A stretch of DNA of 23,088 bases from Ministeria vibrans ATCC 50519 (lineage: Eukaryota; Opisthokonta; Filasterea). Position 1 is the stretch's first letter. Every line of letters begins with the position of its first letter. The notes under the pieces are model-generated. The model saw only the letters and a list, made by a program, of their open reading frames with translations, was not told where the DNA came from and searched no databases. A program made the position numbers and the translations under genes. Below are positions 8,501 to 18,200 of the stretch, in pieces. The DNA lies in contig CALSCP010000871.1 of assembly GCA_943704425.1 (NCBI GenBank), positions 1 through 23,088 on the forward strand, in the 5' to 3' direction.

Positions 8501-11458
8501 GTCAATTCCCGTGCTGATGTTGCGACCGCTATTGAGGGGCTCGCTAGTGAACATGTCCGTGAGACGATGGTCGGCCGTATCGTAGCGCCCAAAGCACAGG
8601 TCAATGCCACCGACAAAGGCCAACGACTGGTCCACCACAACAAGCTTCTCGTGGTGCGCCCACAGCCACACTCCTTGGGCCTGGTGCGCCGGATGACGCA
8701 CGCATGTGATGTTTTCGTGGAGCTGATTGAGTCGGTCGACTGAGTACTCGCTGTCAAGCGCCACGGCCATCTCTACATTGTGGTAGAGCACAATAAAAAT
8801 GCGCACTCCATCGGCCGCCTTGCGTCCCAGCACCATGTCAAGCCGGAAGGTGTCGTCAAGGCCCGTGAGCGACGTGCCCGTCGGGTCGGGGCAACGGCGC
8901 AGGTACAGCTCGGGCGAGAGCCACCAGTCCGCAATGTAAATCTCCTCACGGGCACTCAGCAGTGTCTGGTAGACCGCTTCAAGATAAGCATCGCCATGTA
9001 CAAAGTACTGTGCAGTGGAGCCCACACGCACGGGGAAGGACGAGCGGTGCGGTTGGGGTGCAGCAAGAAGAGAAGTGCGCAGCAAGTGGCTCGTCTCAAA
9101 CTCAACGTTGCGCATGAACCGTCGCGAGGCACACTTGAGACGCAGATCGCCATAGAACATGTTAGACAGCACAATACCGCCAATGGTGCGAGTCGCATTG
9201 TAGCCGGCACGCAATTCAAACGATGAGTCAAACTGCGCCACGGCAAGCACATTCACAGTGCCTTCCTGCACCACAATGAGACAGTGCTCCTTGAGAATGA
9301 GCCAAGCGTCGCGCCACCGACGACTCAGACGGCTAATCATATTCAAACACCCTTGCTGACGCGACCGCTCGCCGCCCGTGCGCATGCTCACCGCACCCTC
9401 GCTGCCCTTGGGGCCCAGGTCGCGCACAAATGAAAACGGTGAGACTTCCAGAAAGCGCATCACGGCGGGATGGTGCAGCACCACGTCGTCGTGGAGGAGT
9501 CGCTCAAAGAAGCGCGAGAACACATCGCGCAAGGTTTGTCGATCGCGACCCAATAACAAAGAGGGAATCGTCGGGGAGGTGGGAGAAGAAGGAGTGGCAG
9601 TGGCAGTGGAAGAAGAGAAGGAAGATACGGGACGAGAGGGAGGAGCGTCGCTCTCGGAAACAAAGTGGCGTCGGGGAAAGTCTGGAAGTACACCACCAGC
9701 GAGCTGTTGGCTGAGAAGCCGGTCGCGAGTAAGACGGACGTGGAGCTCGACAAGCTGGCGACGACGACGGCGGATGAGCCAAGAAAAGTCGCCATAGCGC
9801 AGTTCAATGGTAAAGACAACCTGGCCAATGTGAAAGCGCGAGACGCTCTCTTCGGCAACAATTTCAAACTGCAGCAGAGAGTGATCGAAGCGCATGCGCT
9901 TGGGGGTCATGGGCTCGAGAAGGGCGGCAAAAGGAAGGCCGCGCGTCGGATGGATGACAAAGGACTCGTCTGAGTCGTGCAAAAGCGCACTGGCGCTCAC
10001 GGGCATTGAAAAGGAAAATGACGATGCTGGAACGGTGCCTGTGTCGTAGTCGTTGGCTGCGGAAGGGTACACAATGGACCCGGAGGAGGAGGAGGACCCC
10101 CCGGAGTGAATGGAGTATAATGGTGGTGCGGCGGCGGGGGCGGTGTCGGCGGCGACAGCGGTGGTCGTGGTGGCAAAGGAGGTACATGGGGTAACGGTGG
10201 TTGTTGATGAGTGTGGTGTTGCGTCAGGCTCTGGGCCGGATGATGGTAAGATGGTTGAGGCTGCCGAGCCTCGTGGGGAGTGAGTGAGGAAAGGGTGCGC
10301 CACGACAGAGCCAGAAGAGGCGGGGCGGGATGTTGTTATTGCTTCTGATGCTGCTGTTGATGCTACTAATGCTGCTGCTGCTGCTGTAGTAGTAGTAGTG
10401 GTGGTGGTGGTGGTAGCAGTAGAAGTTGTTTGTGCTGTTGTTGCTGATGGATTGTTTGGAGTCGCTGGTGTGTGCAACATGTCGTCTAGGATGGATGATG
10501 TAGAGACAGGGCGCTGTGTTGGTGCGAGGGTGGTCACAATGGGAATGTCGGCGCCCAACGTCGCCACAAGGTGGTCGGGGTCGTCGGAGTCGTTGTCGGG
10601 AAAGTCAGACTGGCGATCACCAACCATGACTGAGTCAGCCTCCTCTTCGTCGTCAAGCTCGGCCCCCTCCTCATTGTCATTGCCAACGCCACCGGTTGTC
10701 TTTTCGTCGTGATCGACCGGAAGTGCAACCGCCGCATGCTTGCCCTTCTTCTTCTTCTTCTTCTTGCGCGCGCGCGCCGTGCTGTCTCTGCCGCTCAGCT
10801 GTTCGTTGCTCAGGTTGTTCTTGTCGACGACGACAACGGCATGGCGCGCAGGCGAATACACAATGGCGGAAATGGACGTGGCTGCGACCGAGGTGCCTGC
10901 CCAGTCGCCATCTCCATCGGACGTGACCGAGCCCACGCCGGCGTCGACGGAGAAGCCAAACATCGAGCTGGCCGCTCCGTCGCCGGCGCGCGACATGGAG
11001 CGCGAATATTCGCCACTGTCGTCGTCAACCTCGTCGCTTTCGACGACGACACGACGCAGTGGCGTGCTCTCTGAGAGCCTGTCAAGCCTGGACGGGCTCC
11101 CGCTGGCCGGCAAGAGCTCTGTGAGGCCGAGGGCGTCACCCGACAGCGATTCGTTGGGAGTCAGCGACAACAAAGCGGCGGCGCGCGACGTCCTCGACGG
11201 CCCTTCTTCCTCGGCCGACAGCGGAGGGAGACCGATGCACCCTGCGTCTTCGTCGTCGCCCCCGTCGACACTCGTCACCTCGTCCAGATGGGGTGTAAGA
11301 ACGACTGCTTCCGTCGAAATGCTTCTCTTGCGACTTTTCTTGGGTCCCTTGCTGCCGAAACTGCCCGTTCTAGGGGGCGGCTGAGCAGACGGCATGGCAG
11401 AAGAGCTGGCCGTCGCTCCAGCCGAGGCTCCCTGGGCGGTGGGGATGCCGTCGGGCAT
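5543..11458 (-). CDS. PX-PH phospholipase D (PLD1 type) with a C2 domain between the two HKD motifs
   Basis: This enzyme hydrolyses phosphatidylcholine to phosphatidic acid at membranes. Exons in reading order are 11458-7301, 7250-7123, 6927-6803, 6685-6570, 6507-6412, 6348-6214, 6106-5975, 5913-5784 and 5715-5543, giving 5,193 nt and 1,730 residues. Residues 1 to about 520 are low complexity (acidic, poly-Ser/Thr, a Lys run). A PX domain spans about 525-673, with a PH-like region at about 700-785. Catalytic half one has H936-x-K938-x4-D943. A C2 domain begins near 1027, and its last strand is probably at 1232-1242. The PLD fold resumes at [11 protein letters not shown] (about 1286), with PWHDM near 1318. 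Half two includes YVYIENQFF and H1545-x-K1547-x4-D1552 followed by GSANINDRS. The C-terminus FIVPIRAFT ends in Thr, as in PLD1. Both active-site halves are intact. Human PLD1 has a disordered loop where the C2 sits. Confidence 0.96.
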
Positions 11459-11626
11459 GGACTAATTCAATTTTCAGAAAATAAATTAAAATGATCGATA
11501 CCATTTTAACATTTCTGTCATTTTTAAAATTTGAAACTCGAATCACTCGATCAGTCTTTCTCCTCTCCTTTTCCGTTGTCGGGGGTTCTTCTTGTAGTTC
11601 AAGCTGCACTAGCGTGAGACGTGACG
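11459..11626. promoter_or_regulatory. Compact divergent promoter between PLD and a small plus-strand gene
   Basis: The two start codons face away from each other with 168 bp between them, so this stretch must hold both 5' leaders and promoters if both gene models are right. It is AT-rich near the PLD side and CT-rich towards the plus-strand gene. No clear TATA element is seen. Confidence 0.55.
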
Positions 11627-12079
11627 ATGGAGGTCGATGGCGAGACACACTCCGTTGAATCAGTCAAAGAGGCAACGAGAGCAATGAAGCACGTCAACAA
11701 AGACCTGGGTACCGACCATGCACTTGCACACGTGCTGTTTGTTCAACCCATTCAGTCGTCGTTGACGGTTGAATGTGCTGTGTGAGTGTGTATGAATTGT
11801 GTGTTGTCATCTTGACAACTTATTCATCTTCAACAGATGTTATGCGTCTCGTTCCACCGCCAGCTGCATCGCCCCGTGTCTCTGCAATACTCACTGCTTC
11901 GCTTGAACGCACCAGTCTCGAACGAATGTTGATTTGCGTTGTTTTGTGTAGCGGCGACCGTTGTGACCCTCCAAGAGTGTCGTGCGCAGCTGACGGCCAT
12001 GCAAGAGTCTCAGCTTGCTATTGGGGCTGTTGTGCGCCCGTTTGCTAGTGCTATCACCGGCTCTGTTGTAAAATTGTAA
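11627..12079 (+). CDS. Small unrecognised protein, three exons, about 104 residues
   Basis: The first exon starts at ATG 11627 and encodes MEVDGETHSVESVKEATRAM and about 30 further residues before an in-frame stop at 11783 forces splicing. The last exon (11952-12079, after a TTTTGTGTAG acceptor) encodes a helical end, ATVVTLQECRAQLTAMQ then ESQLAIGAVVRPF, finishing SVVKL. The middle exon is uncertain. My best in-frame model is 11627-11774, 11837-11875 and 11952-12079 (315 nt), but it uses a weak GTGCTG donor. The stronger GTGAGT donor at 11782 leads to a frame that does not join the last exon. I do not recognise the family; the pattern of short amphipathic helices would suit a small subunit of a complex. 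Confidence covers the gene's existence more than its exact exons. Confidence 0.55.
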
Positions 12080-12504
12080 CTTGTGTGTGTGAACTGTAAC
12101 AGACGAACAGTGTTTAGAAGTTGGACGCTCACTTTCACTTTTAGTCCTCTCTTGAGACTATTGAGACTCGAAAGAAAGAGAGCGCGATCACAAACCCGCG
12201 TTTGACGTGACTGAGACATGCGTCTCACAAGCGTAGCAAAGAATTCAAAAAGAGCTTATCATGTCATCATTATTGATTGCGAATCATCAGGAGAATAGTC
12301 CGCCAAGTAGCAGTCACGACAATGAAATAATTGGATCGTTTGGCGTTTCCAGGAGTGATCAGTTGATGCAGCTTCTCGTGTTGAATGCGCGATGAGTCAT
12401 ATAAGTCCAATTCAAGTCATGATCGTTTATATAATTATTCAAAATTTGACAACGCTACTCTCTTTGAGTTTTGACTCTTTCACTTTCCTTCTTCCCTCTC
12501 CAAC
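12080..12504. other. Intergenic region upstream of the voltage-sensing phosphatase
   Basis: These 425 bp separate two plus-strand genes. The only coding hint is a 44-codon ATG frame at 12261-12395 (MSSLLIANHQENSPPSSSH at its start), with no recognised similarity. A TATA-like ATATAA lies near 12410 and AT-rich sequence at 12426-12450, about 60-90 bp before the VSP ATG. No RNA gene was recognised. Confidence 0.5.
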
Positions 12505-15025
12505 ATGAGCAGCGCGTATGCTCTGTTGGACGAGGACTCTTATGTTCCTCCGCACCTTGACGACCGTAACGGCGAGGCGTCGAGTAGTTCCGCTGCTGCC
12601 GATGTACAACCCTAACCCTAACCCTAACCCTAACCCTAACCCTCACTCTCTCTCTCTCCCTCTCCCTCACTCCTGCACACACACACACATACACACACAC
12701 CATCCCCTTGCATCTGACCCCCTTCTTCCCGCGTAGCCCATCCAGATCATTCAGCATTCCGCCCATCTGCAAGACCACAACTCGAAAGCACTGACTCCCA
12801 TCGGTTACTTTCGTCGTAACGTCCAGCGCTTCAGCGAATCCTTCCAAGTGCGCGCTGTATCCTTCATTCTTGTTCTCGTCGACACCCTCCTTGTCATCAT
12901 TGCCATTGCAGCAAAGGATGAGGTACGATTTTTTGAAAAAAAAAAAACGTTTTTCAGGTGTCACTGTTCTCTCTCCCTCTCTCTCTCTCTCTCTGTCTGT
13001 CTGTCACACCCTCCCCCTGTTTGTCACGCGGGCTCCCCTGCCACTGTGTTTCCCGTCGCACTCCCGAATCTGCGTCTCATCCGCTGTTACAACAACTCCC
13101 AACGCAATCACTTCTCATTTGGTTACTCACTTTCTGTCTGTCTCTCTCTCTCTCTGTCCGTCTCAGGTAAACGAAGACGCCATCAACGTCATCTCGAACA
13201 TGATCCTCGCCTGGTTCGCTGTCGACGTGTGTCTCCGTGTGTTCGTGCAACAAGCAGCGTATTTCTTCAATGTTCTTAACGTACGTTTCTCAATCGCACC
13301 TGTGATTCAAACCGGTTTTTTTTAATGCATCTCCTCAGATTCTCGATATTGTATTGGTCATCGTCGCAACCACTCTGGAAGTGGTCGGCGACGACTCTCG
13401 CGAATTCACTCTCGCGCGTCTCTCGCGTCTCCTCTTTCTCATCCGTCTCATCCACGAACAGCTCTCTATGCAAAAAGCAGGTAAACGCACAAGAATACGT
13501 AGTAATATTATTATTATTATTATTAATTGTATGAAAATGTGCACTAGCGCGACGATTGGTATCGACAAACAAACGGCGGTTCCAACAGGACGGTTTTGAC
13601 CTCGACGTCACGTACATTACGGACTCCATTCTGGCGATGAGTTTCCCGTCGTCGGGTCGCATGAGTACCTACCGCAATCCCATTGAATCGGTTGCGCGCT
13701 TTCTGGACCACTACCATAACGGCCATTTCCGTGTATATAACTTGTGCAGTACGTCAAAACGGTTGTGATTGTGTTGTTTTGTGTGTTAAGCTTTGTGTGT
13801 GTTTTTTTTTGTAGGTGAAAGGAGATACCCAACAGAGTATTTTCATAATCAAGTGGAGTGTATTGGAGTGGGTAAGTGACATGCGCCCACCCACGCACAC
13901 ACTTGCACACTTTTTCTCTCTTACTCTCTTTCTCTTTCTTTCTCTTTTTTTTCTCTCCCTCTTTTCTCTTTGCGGCTCTAGACGACCATAACTGTCCGAC
14001 TATGCGACAATTGAGCGATGCTATTGAGTCGATTCAGTCGTGGCTCAGTGCCGACTCAGCCAATGTTGCAGTAATACACTGCAAAGGCGGGAAGGGTCGC
14101 ACCGGCTGTCTTGTCAGTGCCTATCTCGTTTACGCAGGTACATATACCTTCCGACGCGCTCCAAAGACAAGTGTCACTCTAATCCTAACCATAATGACAA
14201 GTACAACTCTAATGGCAACCCTACTGTCTGATGTTTAGGTATCTGCCCCACTGCCACGGCTGCTCTAGAGTACTTTGGCTCGCGCAGAACAGACTATGCG
14301 CTAGGCACCAAATTCCAAGGCGTAGAGACGCCCAGTCAGAGTAGATACGCTAGTTTCATCGAGCAAATGGCCCGTTCTGGCGCCCAGTCTCTCTTTCCCA
14401 GTATAACTCATTTCCTCAAAACAACCCCCCACTCTCCCTCGATTGATCACTCATCCTTTTCTATTTTTTTTTTACTCTATTTTGTGCAGAACCGGTGACA
14501 AAACGACTCGTGACAGTCCGAGTGTTTGACATTGCCCGTCTGGGCAACAAAGACATGTCAGACCTGCGCTTTGAAGTGCGTGACGGAGGTACATACGACT
14601 TCACACACTCGTTGATTGACTGACTCACTCTCTCACTTACTTACTTACTTACTTTCTCATTCTATGAGCAGACTCACGGGCAGTGCTGTTTGCGTCGTCG
14701 GATGACACCCCTCAGACGACCACAAACGCCCATCTCACCTGGTCTCTCGCTGCCAATCCCGTTCCAATCTCTTCTGACTTTAAGATCAAGTTTTGGGGCG
14801 CTGATCTCCCTATCAAATATGACCATTGTGCCTTCTACTTTTGGTACAACACCGCGTTTATTGAGGACAATCGGCTGTATCTTGACCGCTCTCAACTTGA
14901 CAACCCGCACAAGGTACGCACGACAACCCCTAACCCTAAATTTAACTGGTTTGCCGTAGCCTGCTCGCTGGCACTGGTACCCTTCTGGCTTTGCTGTCGA
15001 GTGTCTCTTTGAAGAAGAACTTTGA
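12505..15025 (+). CDS. Voltage-sensing phosphatase (VSP/TPTE family)
   Basis: A four-helix voltage sensor drives a PTEN-like phosphoinositide phosphatase at the membrane. The exons are 12505-12603, 12737-12922, 13167-13280, 13339-13480, 13548-13748, 13815-13871, 13982-14137, 14239-14400, 14490-14588, 14672-14913 and 14960-15025. They total 1,524 nt (507 residues) with every junction in phase. S1 is about 71-91 (Asp82), S2 101-122 (Asp115, Arg119), S3 134-149 (Asp136) and S4 156-172 (Arg160, Arg163, Arg169, His172). The linker [19 protein letters not shown] (from 182) matches the basic phosphoinositide-binding motif of the family. The WPD-like loop is DDHNCPT, and the catalytic loop [10 protein letters not shown] (Cys300, Arg306) is the Ci-VSP form rather than PTEN's [23 protein letters not shown] follows. 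The C2 domain fills about 375-507 ([29 protein letters not shown]). Length is close to human TPTE2. Nothing is broken, so it should be active. Confidence 0.97.
12610..12645 (+). repeat. Telomere-type CCCTAA repeat in VSP intron 1
   Basis: Five perfect CCCTAA units (TTAGGG on the other strand) at 12610-12639 plus a sixth variant unit start six bases after the donor of VSP intron 1 (12604-12736). A CT run and a CA run follow before the acceptor. Confidence 0.95.
12923..13166 (+). repeat. VSP intron 2 with CT/GTCT microsatellites
   Basis: This 244-bp intron carries CT-rich repeats with GTCT units at about 12967-13003 and again at 13129-13160, the second serving as the polypyrimidine tract of the acceptor. 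An A-run sits just after the donor. Confidence 0.8.
13481..13547 (+). repeat. VSP intron 4 with ATT repeat
   Basis: This 67-bp intron (donor GTAAAC, acceptor CACTAG) contains a short run of ATT/TTA trinucleotides at about 13505-13526. Confidence 0.8.
14914..14959 (+). repeat. Second telomere-like motif in the last VSP intron
   Basis: This 46-bp intron (GTACGC to CCGTAG) contains CCCCTAACCCTAAA at about 14928-14941, roughly two telomeric units. It is short and could be chance, but it is in the same gene as the longer run. Confidence 0.6.
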
Positions 15026-15254
15026 CTCCCTTACCCTATCTCCCTTAATCTTAATGCACTTCACACACAACTTTATCATCAAACATTTCAACTTTATCTA
15101 AAAGTACGAGTTACCTGGTTTATGATTCGCCTGAAATTAGAGGTATGCATGCAAATGCATTGTAGTCTGGTCTGTTACTCTGACAATTTTTGACTTTCTT
15201 TGCTTTTTCACTTTGATGAGTTTGATTACAAAATAAGACATAATATTTTCTCAA
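15026..15254. other. Short tandem intergenic spacer between VSP and OSBP
   Basis: This 229-bp AT-rich gap holds the VSP 3' end and OSBP 5' region. A TAA in frame just upstream of the OSBP ATG supports that start. No strong regulatory motif was recognised. Confidence 0.55.
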
Positions 15255-18200
15255 ATGCGGAAAGCGACAACCAATCCAAGCGGTCTCGGGTCTGAGCAGA
15301 AGAAGGAGGCCGCTGGTGGCCAAGCGGAGACGTCCAGGCTCGCGTTTGAAGAAGACTATCTGGAAGGGTTCGCTGCACTTTGTTTGTCTCTCTCCTTCTC
15401 ATCCACGGTCCTTTTTCTTCGCTCTTGGCGTGCCCCCGTCCTTCTCGCTTGTCTAGGTGGCTTCAGAAGTGGACAAACTACATGAAAGGATACGTGAGTG
15501 CGCCTACAACTCGTTTGATCATCCAATCGTGTCTTTTCTCTCTCCCTCTCTCTCTCTCTCCTCTCCATTTCCGCCTGCCAGCTGCCCCTCCCTCACGGCG
15601 TGTGTTGGTGAATTCCCATGTTGCACTCTCTCCCTTCCCTCCTGTGTCGTGTTGCGTATCGCTTCTCTCTTTTTGATTCGTTCGTTTTGCATCGCTCTCT
15701 CTGAACTGAACCACAACGCAATCCACTCAAATGACGCAAAACGCTCTCCTTCAAAGCATGCCCTCCAGCGTGGTCCGTTTGCTCTCACTATGCATCGTGG
15801 GAACAACGAGTGTGTTCCGACTGTTGTTTCTGCGTGTGATTCAAATGATGGCGCAACACCCGATGTTTGTATCTCTCTCTTTATCACTCTCTATCACTTC
15901 GTTTCTCGATCACTTTGTTTCTCTACCACTTTGTTTCTCTATCACTTTGTTTCTCTCTCTATCACTTTGTTTCTCTCTCTATTACTTTGTTTCTCTCTCT
16001 ATCACTCTCTATCACTTTGTTTCTCTCTCTATCACTCTCTATCACTTTGTTTCTCTCTCTATCCCTTTGTTTCTCTCTCTATCACTTTGTTTCTCTTTTT
16101 CACTTTGTTTCTGACTCCCTCCTTTCTCTTTCTCTCTACTCTGTTTCTCTCACTATCATCTTGTTCTATCACTCTGTTTCTCTTTATCACTTTGTTTCTG
16201 ACTCCCTCCTTTCTCTTTCTCTCTCCTAGCGTATGCGTTGGTTTGTTCTCAAAAACGGCCACCTCATGTACTATCGATCCAAAGAAGAGATTGGTCACAC
16301 GTGCCGGGGCACCATCAACATTGCGGGATCGCAGGTGTACGTCGGAGAGGACAAAACGTCCATTGTGGTTTCGACGGGCGCACAACAGTTTCACATGCGT
16401 GCCATCAGTGACAAGGACAAGACCATGTGGTTAGCGGCCCTTGAGCGGGCGCGGTCGTTTCGAGTACGCGATCATCAGGTCAAGAAAAGAAATTAAACTG
16501 CATTTGATAGGAACGCAACAACAATGTCCAGTGCGCTCCTCCCATGTTGCATCCCAGCACCTCAACCACGTCCTCGATCAGCCCGTTTTCCTGTAAGCGT
16601 TCCTTTTTTCATGCGTATTGGGTTCTGATGCGTTACTTTCAGCGTCTACCGCTGGCTCGTCCGTCTCCAGTGCGACTGCGCGTGTGGCTGCGCCCGCTGC
16701 TCCCCCGCGCGGCATTACAGGTGGCAAGGGCAAGAGCACAACCACGTTGCGCCAACAACAGAAGCCAGTGCAGCTGCGTCGTGAAAAGGAAGACGATCTG
16801 GGATCGTCGTCGGACGAGGGGTCCGAAGACGAACTCGACAGTGAAGCAGTTGATGAAGAGTCCACCAAAGCAGTCAATGAGGTATCGCTCTTTATCACTT
16901 CGCGTATCACTACTTTGTTTCTTTCTCCCTTTTTACTCCCTTATTTCTCTCGCAATATTACTTGATTTCTTCATCTCTCTGTCTCTCTCATCGCTTTTTT
17001 TTTGTTTCCTCCTCCCCCCTCTCTAAATGTTGTCAATTGTAGACACTGCATGAGTTGCGCACGTGCAACACACTGATGATGAAGGAGGCATCGGCATTAC
17101 AGCGACAGTTGGGTGAGATTCCTGTGGAAGTGTTGCAGGATCGGCCGCAGTTGAGCGAGGCGTTTGACAGTGCTATGCTCTTCCGGATCACTGCGCTTGC
17201 AATGGTGCAGGCGGCAGACAAGTTTTTGGGGAGCGCACAGCGTCGTGAGGCGTCGTATCGACTGGCATTGGAGTCGGAGCGACGTCGACGTGTCAAGGTG
17301 GAGAAGACATTGGAGGAGCTTGCACGGCAGAACATGTCACTGGAGCGACGAGCAACCATTGCTGCGGCAAAACGAGCTAGCATAATGCTGCCGACTGCTG
17401 AGGGTGACACAGGTGTGGGTGCACATGTCGGTGGTGTTGGCGTGGAAGGCGATGAAGACGATGATGACGAGTTTTACGATGCTGAGGATGACCCAATGCA
17501 GGAGTACGATTCGGCTCCACCATCCTTGGCCACCACTGCTGCCGCCGCTGCTGCTGCCGCCGCCGCTGCTGCTGCTGCTACTGCTGCTGTAGTGTCTGTG
17601 GATGGTGCAACGGAGGACGAAAGTTTTGTGGAAGGCGATGAGGCATCGACTTCGACAGAAGCCACGTCGACTGCTCCCACCGGTGCGAGTGCGTCGACGA
17701 CATTGGTGCGCAAGCAACGTCGCACACGTATTCCCGACAAACCCAACAAGAAACACTCGTTGTGGGCCGTCATGAAAAATTGCATTGGAAAGGACCTCAG
17801 CAAAATTCCCATGCCTGTCTTCTTCAACGAAGTATCCGATTCTCGACGAGAGATTGATCGCATAATACTCAACATAATTATCTTTTTAGCCTGTGTCGTT
17901 TTTGCAGCGATTGTGTGAAGATCTGGAGTACTCTGAGTTGATTGACAAGGCGTGTACGCTGAGTACATCGCAGGAGCGGATGGCTTACGTGGCTGCATTC
18001 ACTCTGTCGTCGTACGCCGAGACAACCACACGCACGGGGAAGCCGTTCAATCCCATTCTGGGCGAGACATACGAGTTGGATGTGAGGGACTGGAAAGGCT
18101 GGCGTTGTGTCACGGAGCAGGTAATATCAAAGTTGTATGGCCTTGTTGTACTCTTGCTTTGGAAAGAACGCATTACACTGGTTCTTTTCTGACACTTACC

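Noticed and set aside
10284-10712. 142-codon plus-strand frame with a poly-Val stretch
   Set aside because: It is antisense to the low-complexity PLD N-terminus. Poly-Val arises from the reverse of Thr/Asn/Tyr-type triplet repeats.
12610-12645. Chromosome end at the telomeric repeat
   Set aside because: There are only five units, and coding exons of one gene continue on both sides, so it is interstitial.
15865-16226. Regular repeat that could suggest a CRISPR array
   Set aside because: The units are head-to-tail with no unique spacers of constant length, and they sit in a spliced eukaryotic intron.
15457-16434. 325-codon plus-strand frame with LFLSLSL repeats, and similar Leu/Ser frames nearby
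   Set aside because: It reads through OSBP intron 2. The true exon there uses another frame (GWLQKWTNYMKGY), and the hydrophobic sequence is just translated CT-rich repeat.
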